A DNA stretch of 64,000 nucleotides from Nymphaea colorata (taxonomy: Eukaryota > Streptophyta > Magnoliopsida > Nymphaeales > Nymphaeaceae). Numbering within the stretch: the first letter of the stretch is position 1; every line of letters starts with the position of its first letter. Positions 23,223 to 35,344 of this stretch are shown in pieces. A model generated the notes under the pieces. That model made no database searches and was not told the origin of the DNA. It saw only the letters and a list, made by a program, of their open reading frames with translations. Location: assembly GCF_008831285.2 (NCBI RefSeq), contig NC_045144.1:21343716-21407715 (forward strand), read 5' to 3'. The position numbers were made by a program, and so were the translations under genes.

Positions 23223-26200
23223 TGATATATGTTAATATCTTTTTTTTTGTATCTGTCATATTATGAGTGTAATTTCTTAATTTCATAATTACTGATTGTT
23301 TCTGATCACAATTCAGCTTGTTTTGTAAGCTGTTAGATGAATCACAGGCATTTTCTTACTTGTACTACCGAAGCTTAAAAGCTCAAATCAGCCTTCTCCC
23401 CCTTTTTATGTGCAAAATATTTTTGAAGGAAAAGTTTTAAAAACGCATTTAAAGAATTGGTGATAATAAAAAGAAAACTTGGATGATTTGTTCATATTAC
23501 AAAAAAGGAATATATGCTGCTTACGATTAATAAAAACAATTATTTTCTCATTAACCCTAAGTTGTTAACTTAATCTTGAATTAATATAATAAGGAAACCC
23601 AAATATCTTTAATATTGACACGTTCACTAATGTGTAGTAGATTTCTTAATTATATCTTTGCTATATTAGTAACTGGTTAATTCTATCCGTATACTGAATT
23701 AATATTACTAATATTTAAAATGTAGATTAATATTTTTTTAATTAACGTTATAAAGTTCTTGGAAGAGCACTTCTATGCAGTAACAAAGATGGGTATGTTT
23801 TGTATTATTCTTAGGAAGGTAGAACGATAATTTTTTTTTGCATATTTAAGGATGGAAGTTTGCAAAAGTAAATGTCTTGAATTTTTTTATTAGCTACAGT
23901 AAAGCTTAAATGTGCTTTTAACAATATATAAAAAAAAATCAATTGCAGTGCTGTTCTAAATTTAGAAAGTTCGTTTTTTTTTTCTTTTGGGTTAACAATC
24001 TTTTAATTATCCTTTTTTTTAATGGCCTCATTTCCTCCATTATTTTACTTAAAAAAGTGTCAAAATTCACTGCTCTCATGTCAGATCTCGAAACAGCCTT
24101 AAACCCTAAGAATATGAGGAAGGAAGAAGAAACTTTGACCTCTTTGGAGTATCTTTGAATCTACTTGGCTGCCAAACAAATTCGGCATAAACAATTATTA
24201 ATCGACCGAGAATTATTCAGTGTATTCTTTTAAAACAAATAAAATAAATAATCTATTAAAAATAAACAAGCTTCAAAACAATATTTTAAATAACAAGTAA
24301 TGCATGAAGCATGGCAGCTTACATTAATTAGCAAATTAAATCGATTCAATTAGAAGCAACTGATTAAAACCCAACTTTTAAAACACCTGCTCGATCTTTC
24401 TCCTTCATGTTAAAATCGCAATTAAAATAGACTTCTCTCATGTGGGCCATTCTCATCCGTCATACTATTTATGAAAAAAACTCCTCATTCATTAGTTAGT
24501 TCTTTTTTTTTTTTTTCACGAGACTCATTCTAAAGTTTTTGTTTTAAAAATTACTGAAGTTATTTATTGCATTTCACGTATTATGACATTGGCATGGGCT
24601 TTAAACTTCTAATTAGATTCTTCCGTTAAATGCTAATTCTTACGTACATTTGATGCTTTGTTTTCATTCTTTATACATTTTATTTACTATCAAATGTAAA
24701 TGTTTTTTTACTGACTTTAAAAGAATGGGAGATAGGTGGAAAGACTTTGTAGTACGTCTACGCCCCTATATCTACTCTGGCCAATGCAAAGAGTTAATGT
24801 TATGAGTTGTGAGAAGTGAAACCGAACCGTAATCACTGATACCATTTAGTATCATTTATGTGTTTTGAATGGTGAAGTTTTACTTTGATGTAATATGTTT
24901 GAGTTGTTTTTATGAGGAAAATCTTTGTAAATTTTAAAATAATCAAAAAAATCCTAAGAGTGAAATGTAAAAATAAAAATGCAGTATTAAAACTGTAAAA
25001 AACATGAAAAGCATAAAATATAAGGAACACAAAAAATGTCAAAATGAAAAATTGTGAAAAAACTCAAAATGAGAAAATATGGGTTAGTTTTTGTGTTTTT
25101 TGGGTGTTTGAAAAAACCGTGTTTTTTTTCTGCTCTTTTTTTGGCTGACTTTTTTTTAACGTGTTTTAAAAAAAAAACATAATATTTCTTACTACGATCA
25201 AAACCAACAATTGACCTCCTTACGCAAGGATCATGTAATTTTCTAAACAACAATAAATTTAGAAACTTAATTTGTGTATTTGAGTTGTAATGACATGACC
25301 TACTTTCCGGTTTGAGCCCTTGGTCAGATCTCAATACGCCCTTTAGAAGCTTTTGTTTTAAGCCTAAAAAATCTAGAAATCAAGACATGTAATCATTTTT
25401 AACAATCTTTTTATAATTTTTTTTATAAGTTTGTGAAGATTCTTGACAATCTTAAATGCAAGACTAAATTTTTGGAGTGTTATAATCTACCCCTCTTAAG
25501 ACATACGTATCTATATGTATGCGACCCCACGTTCTAGTGTTGAACCGTGCTTTGAAATTGTTGTAACAACCTAACTGGTTCCTAAGCTCGGGTTCTTAGT
25601 CTGGCAGATCCCAACTTGCCTCCTAATGGTTTCGGTTTTAACATCCAAAAAATTAAAACCAGGACAACCAACAATTTTAACTCCATGACAATATTAGATA
25701 CAAGACTAAAACTTTGGGGTCTTACATGAAACCAAAACAATGATTTTATTTTATTTGACTTAAGAAACCTAGGTTATTCTATCATTTAGAAAACGCCGTA
25801 TTGTTGTTATTCACTAATTCAATTTATCCCTACCACCATTAGAAATAAAATGTTGTTTTGTGTCATCTACGCCTGTAAAATGTGACTTAGAGGAGCGCAC
25901 CATAGCCAGTTGGACCGATGAAAATCCAGTCATCAATTAGTGATGTGTCTACCTGGAAGGAGCTTCAGCTTCTAGAAAGTATCTTCAATGCCATCCCAAT
26001 TTGTGAAATATTTTCAATTATCCGCATAATATTTTTAAAACATTTTATTTAACTCCATAACCATAATTTTTGTTTAAATATAATCATTTTCACAAATAAA
26101 ACCATTTTTTAAATATTATAGCGTGAAATAGTGATCCAACTAGCTTTCCGGCTTCCATTCCATGTCGTGTTCCACACCATTACTGCAAACATCGTTCTTG

Positions 26201-26290
26201 TCTTGATTGTACCGGACAACATGCGTCCTTTCAAGTTTCAACTCCTACACTGCACTGATCTTGGTCTATCCGGGCCTTAAGATGTTAAGT
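21036..26290. other. Long intergenic region, no gene recognised
   Basis: The first few hundred bases are probably the LIP5 3' untranslated region. The rest is AT-rich, with long A and T homopolymers. A (TA)n run occupies 23160-23219, immediately preceded by AAATAT and AAAT short tandem units from about 23120. Region 24880-25180 alternates A-rich and T-rich blocks and resembles 290-500 in composition. Open frames here are short and low-complexity. Confidence 0.5.
23160..23219. repeat. (TA)n microsatellite with AAAT-type tandem units upstream
   Basis: About 30 TA units follow several copies of AAATAT and then AAAT, as if slippage had extended successively simpler units. Confidence 0.95.
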
Positions 26291-26434
26291 ATTTTTAAAT
26301 TTAACTTAGATTTTTACCGATTATATTTTTAAATTTAACTTAGATTTTTACTGATTATATTTTTAAATTTAACTTAGATTTTTACTGATTATATTTTTAA
26401 ATTGAACTTAGATTTCTACTGATTATGTTTTTAA
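26291..26434. repeat. 34-bp tandem repeat, four copies
   Basis: ATTTTTAAATTTAACTTAGA begins units at 26291, 26325, 26359 and 26393, and a partial unit (GTTTTTAAAT) starts at 26427. The units are almost identical, with a few substitutions in the last one. The array lies about 360 bases upstream of the phytocyanin start codon. Confidence 0.9.
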
Positions 26435-26790
26435 ATGAAAAATAGTAAAAAGAAGGCCAAGGCCTATCGGCTCAGTAGTCCGTATCGGATATCGAACCGG
26501 TACGGGAAACAGTTCCGTAAACAATATACGTATACTGAAAAAGCGAAGGTGGTGGTGTCACACTTGCTCGTTGCTGGTACCTACCATTCCCCCTTTCCTC
26601 CTTTTCCTTCCTCTCGGCTACCATTCCCCCGATTCCTGGAGAGAGAAAGGAGACAGTATTTCTTCCTCTGCCTCCTCCCCATCTTCGTTCTATTCCTCTC
26701 TCTCCGTCTCCTCCCTCTTTCTCGAGTGCCCTTTGAATTTCTGAACCGTCATCGGAGCGAGAGAGTGTGTGAGAGTGAGGGTGAGAGACA

Positions 26791-29700
26791 ATGGATGGTA
26801 GGAGGGGAATGATCCTCATGGTGGCGGCGATGGTGGCGGGCTTGATGTTTCCCGGCGGCTCGTGCGTGGAGGAGATGCATCACGTCGTGGGAGAAGACCG
26901 CGGCTGGGATGCGGCTTCCGACGTCGGCGCTTGGGCCACCGGCAAGATGTTCAGAGTCGGAGACAACCTCTGTAAGTCCTCCTGCCTTCTTCGTTCTTCT
27001 TCCTCCGTTAGGGTTTTCGCCTTGAGACGATCCCGTTTGGCGCGCCGGTAATGGCCGCGGCATCTTCCGTGAAGTTTACGTGCGTTCAACGAATCCGCGG
27101 GCTTCCTCGGGAGACGCGCTTCGCTTCTCGCGCCAAGTTCGGGCTCAGCGTTTCGGGATTTAGTCAAGTACTGTGCGCCGATCCGTATCAGTGTGAATCT
27201 CGAACCGGATTTAAGTCATCTGTTGTTGCGTCATGCGTGCGGTCTTTGGTATTGGCTGTGCTTGTGTATATTGTGCGAACGACGTACCGGGACGACGGTG
27301 GCGGAGTCTCGGAATTTACGATATTCGATTTTCTTCCTCTTAATAAGGACCGCCGTTCCCATCTGCCGGAAAAAACGTACGCCGATGCTGTCATTGTCGG
27401 TAAAAGCGAATCGTTTGGAAGGCACACAAAGAATGGGGTCGTGTCCGTTATTTTCAGGTTTTAAATAACTTTAAAATTCAACAAATTCAGGAAAAATCGA
27501 AAGTTTCAACAATTTTTGTAAAAAAAAAAATCAGCTTGGTGCCACTTACTTGATTATTTGAATCAGGTTTTCTTCATATTTTTAAGCAAACATAATAATG
27601 TTTTTTCTCTACCCTGTTTGATTTAGTCTCCGAATTTTTACAACCGTTGGTTTGTAATCCAAGGGTCGAGATTCATGTAAGGAAAGTTACTGTGCAACTA
27701 ACAAAATTAAAAAATAAATGTGATGTTCTAACCTTATGCTTTGATTTGACGGCAGGAGAGATTGGAGCTAAATTAGAAAAAAATTGTTTGCACGTTCAAG
27801 GCACCAAGTATTTGCAGCATATGGAATCTTATGAGAATAATGAAGATAATATACCGGCTCCACATACCGAGCCATTAAAGCAGATTTACCATTGTAAAAA
27901 ATAAAGAAGATCACGAGGTAAGAAGCAAATTTGGAAGAAAAAAAAAAGTGTTAGGATGAAGACTGTATATCAGTTTCAACTTTCAAACAGTCACTATGAT
28001 CTGTGCTTTTGCAAAGTTAAAAGGTTAAAGTAATCATTTTAATTTTGGAGGTGGTGCAATTGCTGCGTTAAAAGTGACTTTCTAAGAGCATGGAGCATCA
28101 AAAGTTGATGCTCTTAATAATAAAAACTGCTCACCTACCAGCCCCCACCTTAATTCGACAACTTGCTAATTGTAATTTACTCTTTAGAAAAATGATTGTA
28201 TATTTGAGTTAAAACTACTAATCTTGAAATTGGTTTTGAACTTGCTTTTTATAATTTATTAAAGAAAATAAGAAAAAAATAAAAGAAAAATAAGTAAAAA
28301 TGATAAGAAAAAGATTAAAAACAGGCATTTGAGTCGATGGTGTGTGGAAAATTCACCAACTAACTTTTTCAAAGCCAATATAACGTGAGAAAACCTGAAG
28401 CTCTTTTAAAATTGGTTAATCTAACGGAGCTTCTTTTTTTACCGGAGTTTCTCCAGGTAACATACAGTGACACAAGCCCATCCAAATCTTTTGAATGGAA
28501 ACACGAGATTTTAAAATATCTCAATATTTTCCACAACTTTTCTGGTTTTCCAGAATTTTCATCAGGCAAAGTAATGCCAATCTGTCCCCTTCTTTACGTG
28601 TCAATTCTATTTTGAAATCTTGGCCGTCCATGTCAATTTCCTCTGATTTAAACTTCTGTCGTCAATTCAGACCGTCTGTTGAGAAGGACAAGAGGGTGCT
28701 GCCTGAGATTTTGACGGTCCAAAGTTCACGTGACTGCTCGCTGAAACTGATTTTTGTTGAAACATATTTCATAACGTTATTTGGAAGTTTTTTCTCCCCT
28801 CCCCAAACCGGACGGTGGCGTCTTTGAGGCTTAGGTCCAGCAACATCCGTCCAGTTATGGTAACCCAATGAAAGTACTGAGACATAATCAAACGCACCGT
28901 TGGATGCATTATCATGCACTGTCTTCTGTTGTTTGAAGCCGGAATATTTCTCTTGAATAGAGAAATCCAAACCTTATATATATATATTTCAATTCTACTA
29001 TACTGAATTAAAAAAATTTATCAGTAACAGTAGGTACAGTAGCATTAGTAATAGTTTTAAATGCATTTATCAACGATTTATCATGTTTTACCCGACGAAT
29101 TTTTTAATGTTAGCCATCAGACAATTATCTGGCAAACTGGCAACATTGACTATATATAATCATACGACAGCATCCGATCGAAATCGGTTCAATATCCCAT
29201 TTCACATCACCATCTCACCTGCCTTAGATGGCGGGCAAAGTTGGTTAAGTTTTTCAGTGACCTAACAGTCACAAGGTCAGCGTCTTCACGTGACTACTCA
29301 ACCCACTACACCCAGTCATGATGGTCCATTTAAGACCAGATGTACCATCCTTCTTTCCCGTCCTTCGTCTCTTTCTGTGTAAATCAATTCCCCGCCCTGT
29401 AACTACTAAAATATCTTACTTTGCAAACTAGGGCCAACTTTTTTGTGTAGTTACTGCACATTAGTCATGCTAAATAACTAGGGAAATTTTCTTCTTGGGG
29501 CTTATTGTCTGACTGTGATTTTGAAAAGATGACTGCATTTCGTGATTCTTTTTAATATAGTTCATACTTTTCATGTAAACTGTCAAGTAAGAGCTTTGAG
29601 TGAACTTCTGTTTTTTGAGAAATGAAAAATGTTAGCTGCACTTATCTTTTCAATAGCACTGCATTTCATGATCATTCTTTAGTTTCCTGCGGTGCCTTGT

Positions 29701-31301
29701 TTGGTAGTTTTCATGAAATGTATGACTAGAAAAATCTTAAATGGCGATCTTTTTTCAAATTATAGACAAAAAAACAGGCGTAGAAACGAAAGTTAGCTTA
29801 AGAAATATTAACCTGATTGTAGATACTGGTTTATCATGGTTACGTAGTGCCCAATAAGATGTAAAAATGATTTTGCTACCCTTGAAGTTCGAAAAGAACT
29901 TTATGGTTGGCACTCATGTTCTAGAGATGTCTTTTACAAAACAAACTGAATAAATGTGATCTCCATGTTTGAAAACCTGGAGATCACTACACAGTACATG
30001 ATTTGATGTATAAGTCATGACGTATAAGAGTTTTGGAATGTATAATCAACAGTTTTTAAAATTATATGTATATTTATACACATACAGAGTTTGATTTTTT
30101 CAACTTTTAAACTTTAAGTCACATCCACATAGCAGAAGCCACTTGTTAACCATGAGTTTGAAGCAAAACCCCCATTTATCAAAAGAAAATTTTGCAATAG
30201 TTTTAGCATTTAACCTGCTAAACTACACAAAAAGCAGTAAATAAAATCAAACTTGAGCTTATTATTTGCCATACCACCGAAAGTTGAATGTGTGTGTAAA
30301 ATTTTGTTTGACAAAAATGACCAACTTAAGAAACTGTTCGTGACTAGAGCATACTTGATTGTAGTAAATGACTTAGTTGCTAGAGCCAATTGGGTTGTTT
30401 CTTGCTCAGGTCAGTTCATTTCCTGACCCACATGCACTGCTAATTGGGGTCTGTGGAATTTGAAATCCTTGCCAAAAGTTAAGAGGAAGAAAATCAGGTC
30501 CCCTAGGGGTATATCATGTTCCAGAATTTGATGGAATCCAATTTTTTGTTATATTCAGCTTATCTGAATTCAAATCATTTACATCTGTTGGTTCATTTTT
30601 GAGACTGGAGGATATACCAGCATTCCAGCAAGCTTCACACTGACCTTTTTCCAGTTTAGGAACATAAGAAAATGGCGATTTTCATACAAGCTCTAGAAGA
30701 AATGGTGAGACTGCTCCATGGTTTGGCCCGTTGTTGCTTGGAAACCTGCTTTTCCTTTTTAAGTTTCCTTCTCTGCATTTGCTTCACGTTCCTCTTTACA
30801 AATGTTTTCTGCGTTCATTACCTATGTCATACGTAACATTTTTCCAAAATTTTTCATTCCTTCCGTTGCCTTCATATATGGCTTTTCCATATACTTTCCC
30901 ATTTACTGGCAATCTAGCAACTACAATTTGCTTATGCTCGGAACTGTTGTTCAGGGTTCGCTTACTCAGCGACTCTAGAAAGTGTTGTGGAGTTGAGGAG
31001 CAGGGAGGAGTTCGAGTCCTGCGACCTGCGCAACCCGTTGCGGATGTACACTGATGGACTGGACAAGGTGAGGCTAGAGAGTGAAGGCAGCCGCTTCTTT
31101 GTCAGTGGGCAGTCGGCAAATTGCAAGAAAGGCCTGAAGCTGCACGTCGATGTGCGTTCATGGGATGAGCAGGAGAAGGGTAATAATAAGCTCATGGCCG
31201 AGCTCGCCGAAGGGCCGTCCCCTTCAGCGGCCGTCAACCTTAGAACTGTGTCTGCTGTTCTGCCTTGGCTTGTTCTTGCCGCTGTCTGGCTGTTTGGCTA
31301 G
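26791..31301 (+). CDS. Early nodulin-like phytocyanin lacking copper ligands (2 exons, 175 aa)
   Basis: Phytocyanins are plant cell-surface cupredoxin-fold proteins; early-nodulin-like members have lost copper and are thought to act in signalling or wall organisation. Exons are 26791-26971 and 30955-31301, joined within a Trp codon (DNL-W-FAYSATLESVVEL). Residues 1 to about 25 are a hydrophobic signal peptide. The domain spans about 29-127, with VVGEDRGWD, WATGKMFRVGDNL and FFVSGQSANCKKGLKLHVDV. The disulfide cysteines are Cys83 and Cys117. The four positions expected to bind copper (His, Cys, His, Met/Gln) read Glu69, Ser111, Asn116 and Leu121, so no type 1 site is possible. The last 25 residues are hydrophobic after a small-residue stretch, fitting a GPI-anchor signal. 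The single intron sits where phytocyanin introns usually do. Confidence 0.9.
26972..30954 (+). other. Phytocyanin gene intron (4.0 kb)
   Basis: The intron is large for this family, bounded by TCT|GTAAGT and TTCAG|GG. The first 450 bases are CpG-rich, which leaves open frames on both strands that look non-coding; the rest is AT-rich. No mobile element was identified with confidence. Confidence 0.75.
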
Positions 31302-32808
31302 GCTGATGATGTGCTTTTATTGCACCGTCCCTGTAATGCAGCTTTCTGTTTCTGTTTACTTTATTTCTTATAGTTTTCTGCAACTTTGTTCTGCTTTTCT
31401 TGTTTGAATCTCTATGAATCCCTGGGACCTTGGTTTATCATGGAGATTATGCATCCATACTCAAGGTGGTAGTGACAATAATTATAATCTTATGGCCGCA
31501 ATTTGAGAAGGGATTGTTCATTTTCAGCAACTTTTTAGGTCCGGCTGTGGACAGAGATTGAACGATCTCTCTCTCTCTCTCTGTGTGTGTGCATTTGAAA
31601 TTGAAGGAGGAAAACTGCCATTCCGAGTCCAACACCTGAATCAGATTCTGTCTAATTCTTTAAGAGTCGGATTCAGAATTTCAGATATGATATTACATCC
31701 TACATTCAAATTTAATTGCATCCAAGTACATGACTACTTCGATAAGTATTTAAAATCCAAAGGGGTTGATGAAAAAAAAGGTGTATCGGCCAACATATAT
31801 ATATATATATATATGTGGATTCCAAGCCAATGTCTCTGAAATTTCCTAAGAATTCAACTTCGTGAAGAGCACGGCAACATTCCATTTTCCTTGGCACAGG
31901 AAATTGCCTGTTTGACTAAATTTTCCAACAACGAAGAAAAGACTTCATTACGTCGTGTGACCATGCAAAGGTGGACGGACCCAAAAGTCCGCCTCCAAAA
32001 CTAGAGCGCCTCGCATGTTCGAGGCCCGAGTACGCACACAAGTGCTCGGCCGTGCACACAAAATGTGTTGTTATTTACGAAAAAGGAAATGATATTCTAA
32101 GTATTTCACAAAAAGAGCTTTTCTTGTTTACGAGGAGAGATTTTTTTTAGCGGTGGGATTAGCTTCTCGCTCACTCCGAAAATAAAATAAAGAAGTCGAG
32201 CTTATATTAGTTGAGCTGGTATAATTTGAGTTGATGTGCACCTCTATTTGACCCAGCTTGGTATGAGTTAACATCCATGAATCCAGAGTTATTTTGAGAA
32301 AATTTTACCATCAGTGGGAACTAGAAATTAAAGACAAATATGATAAATGTGGAGATCATATGATTCTGCTGTTTGTTTCGGATAATTAAGGGAGATCCAC
32401 CATCTTATTGAAAAGCCAGACCCCACACCAAACCCCTCGTTTTCTTACAGTACATGGTCCATGGTCTGCTTTCAATGTTTCAGAGTCTCGTTCTTACCAT
32501 ATTTCAATTTGCACATCAATGACTCTCCCTTGCAGTACAGGGAGTTTGACGCTTCAAGGATTTGAAATAAAAACTATCTACCAACCCTAACCCATCCATT
32601 GCACCAACCTAATCAAGAACTTAGATTCGTGGATTGATTAAATGGGTTTGAGGTTCAAATCTCATTGTTGTTGTCAGGACCCAGTGCAACCGTGCAACCA
32701 CCCTTTGGCTCTGGACCAAAATAGGTCAGGAGGCAAGTAAACCCTCAAGGTGATGGGTACAAAGGAGAAACAATTTTCTCCTTTTGAGGTGGTGGGGATG
32801 AACCACTC

Positions 32809-32854
<46 letters not shown>

Positions 32855-34900
32855 TGGCAAGTCCAGTAATAAGTGTTATCCATATCATGTTGCTAACATG
32901 GAAAGAAATGTTTTCATGTTTCACTGGATGTGTATTTTTGTAATTTTACAAAGATGTTTATTTTTTTCAGTTTCATTTTTGCATATATATATATATATAT
33001 ATATATATCATTTTAGTTATGTTAATAACACATGGTCCTTTTTCAGTAATAATAAGGAACTTATCGGATGTCTGAAAGAAGAAGGACGTATTTTCATATA
33101 ATAATTAATGCAGGCGGTGGACGGAAAGGATATCCGAAAACAATTGTCCGGTTTTAGATTTTATCCACTGAGGTTTCACAATTTTCAAGGCTGCCACCTA
33201 TTCTGTGAAGATTAAAATATTTTTTAAAATTCTTTATCAATTTAACATTAATTGTTTTTCCTTCTTTTACCACTTTTCGAAAGCTTTTTCTGATTTTTCA
33301 TTTTCTGTATTTTAAATGTGATTTCCACAGATAAAATTTTCAAAGGATTTCCCGTTTTGATTTGATGCGGCCGATTTAGCAAATCTTTTAGCTCAGTGGT
33401 TCCACCGAAATCCGATTTTAGTAGGAACTTGGCTTGATTGCTAAGTTCCTCAACTTTTGCTCAATTTTATTTTTATTTAGTTAGGTTTACTTTTGATTTG
33501 GAATGAGGATTTTGTTCTTAGCAGAAGTCTTTTGAATTAAAGTTTTTAAATTTTAATTAAAACTGTATATTATTTTTTTAAATTTTTATATAATTTTTTT
33601 TAAAATTTACATTGTATTTAGATCTAGATCCACTTTTTAGTATATGATAAAATTATATGGTAATACCATTGAACTCTTTTTTACTTAACTGTATCAATTT
33701 GGATCTGGATCTACTTTTTGTCATTAAGCCGACCCGTATTGGATCCGTATAATCTCGACGATCTAGGAAATCATTGACTGAAAGGACGTCTCTGACCCGG
33801 TCCGCGTTTGTTGGACTAGAAACGATGAGCTGTTATCCAAAAGCTTCCATAAACGGTTTGATATCTGAATCCGGGTCCATATCCAGAAAGTATAATATCC
33901 GCTTAGAAATGCCAGCGGGTCGGACCATGCACCACCGAGTCTGGCCCGACCCCAATCCAAATACGGGTCACGGTTTGGAGTAAACTTGCAAGGTCTATTT
34001 TAGGTTCCATAGATCTCAGACTTGAAAGGAGAAAACATAACTGGACCCTCTTGTCTTCAACTGACCCGACTGAGTAGATCCAGATTCGAGAAAGCAATCG
34101 TGCCAATCCTTGATAGAGCTGAAGACCGGGCTGAACAAATCCAGATCTGAGTCCATAGATCTGGTAAAACTCTGCCATTAAATCTTCATCAATTTCAGAC
34201 TTGGATGTAAAACAATATCTGGATCTGAAACCCATTTATTACTTGTGCTTCAAATGAAATATTTATAAAAAGGAACCTAAATGCATTTTTTTTAAAGGTG
34301 GAGTGGTTCTTTATACCTTGGAAGAGAGGCAATTGCCGCTCCCTTATGCCCTTCATCACCTCTAACTTGCGTCCGAATCTAGCCGCCTTCTTAAAACTTG
34401 GAGAAAACTTGGAGAAGAAGAAAGAAAAAGACTCGTGAAAGAATCTCTTTTGTGAATTTTTGATATAAAATAATAAAACAGATTTCATCAATGACGACTC
34501 ATTCTTAGAGGAAGAAAGATATTTTCTTCATATAAATGGAATATTTTGTCGTTTGATATAAAAGAAGTTTATATATATATTTGTCGGTTTTTAGAATTTC
34601 TTTAAAAATTAAACAATTGCTTAGTCCACAAGACAGCGACCCGACCCGACTCGTTTGTAAATGTTGGACCGGGTTTGAATCGAACCGGAAAAAGGACACA
34701 CTTTCATCCAGGGCAGGCAGTTTTTTATGGGGTCCACTTCTCGTGGATCACGTCAACTCGCGGAACGGAGACCCGGAACCGACCCGTTTGTAGAGGGTGC
34801 ACCAGATCTGAGTCCAAAGCGAGTAGGCTCCACTCCAAATGCGGGCGGTTTCAGTGGAGTCGTCGTCTCCCCTCCTTTCTCATTTGGTAAAACCCCCCGT
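31302..34900. other. Intergenic region with possible SINE and short repeats
   Basis: The stretch begins with the phytocyanin 3' region. A CT/GT run lies at 31566-31590 and (TA)n runs at about 31795-31814 and 32983-33008. A 33-A tract at 32818-32850 ends a possible SINE. From about 33720 to 34830 the sequence is richer in short words such as GACCCG, GATCC and GGATC, a look common in small degraded plant transposons, but no ends were found. No gene was recognised. Confidence 0.45.
32600..32850 (+). mobile_element. Possible SINE with poly(A) tail
   Basis: A 33-base A tract (32818-32850) ends a roughly 220-base segment. At 32652-32662 the segment has GGTTCAAATCT, close to the RNA polymerase III box B consensus. 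A weak box A-like word, TAGATTCGTGG, lies about 30 bases before it. No flanking target duplication was visible, so this could also be a chance A tract or a processed fragment of another transcript. Confidence 0.35.
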
Positions 34901-35344
34901 CCCGCTTCCTTCCTGCTCTCAATTTCTCTCTCTCTTTCCCTCCTGCTTTGGGGGGCGCCATTAATTGGTGTTGATGTAGTTTCTGTTTATAGGTAGGCTC
35001 TGCGAATTTGGCTCTGGTGGGGGACTTTCCCGAGATTCTGTTTCCAAGCGGGCGGGCGTTTGGTTACCGTCGTCTGGTTTCGGATTCCGGGTTTCCTCTG
35101 GGCTTGGCAATTGCTGTGTGGAGGTTTTGGCCGTTTTCCTGGTTCTTGGTCGCTTTTGGGCGTCGGATTCCTTGTCCGCCCTTTCTTGAATCTGATTCCC
35201 TCCACTTCCACGGGGGAGTTTCCTTTTTCCGTCCTACGTGCTTCTCTGTTATGTCTTCCTCATCGGCTGCATGGTCAGTTCTCGTCACTCGTCGTCGCCG
35301 CCGTCGTTTCGCTTTTCGTAGGCACGGAGGTCCTTTGGAGGTCT
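34901..35344 (+). promoter_or_regulatory. UPL5 5' leader
   Basis: A CT-rich patch at 34919-34945 probably marks the transcription start area. The minimal upstream frame ATG TAG follows at about 34973. The frame of the protein stays open upstream of 35345 to about 35060, but that extension has no ATG and encodes a Trp/Phe/Leu-rich sequence unlike the family. The first in-frame ATG at 35345 is therefore taken as the start. Confidence 0.55.

Noticed and set aside
27051-27464. 137-codon open frame in the phytocyanin intron
   Set aside because: It is CpG-rich, lies just after the exon 1 donor, has competing frames on the other strand, and matches no family I know; it is most likely intronic.
35060-35344. 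UPL5 start at the beginning of the long open frame
   Set aside because: The frame begins at TTG, with no in-frame ATG before 35345; the peptide is unlike the family's N-terminus. Kept only as a low-interest finding.
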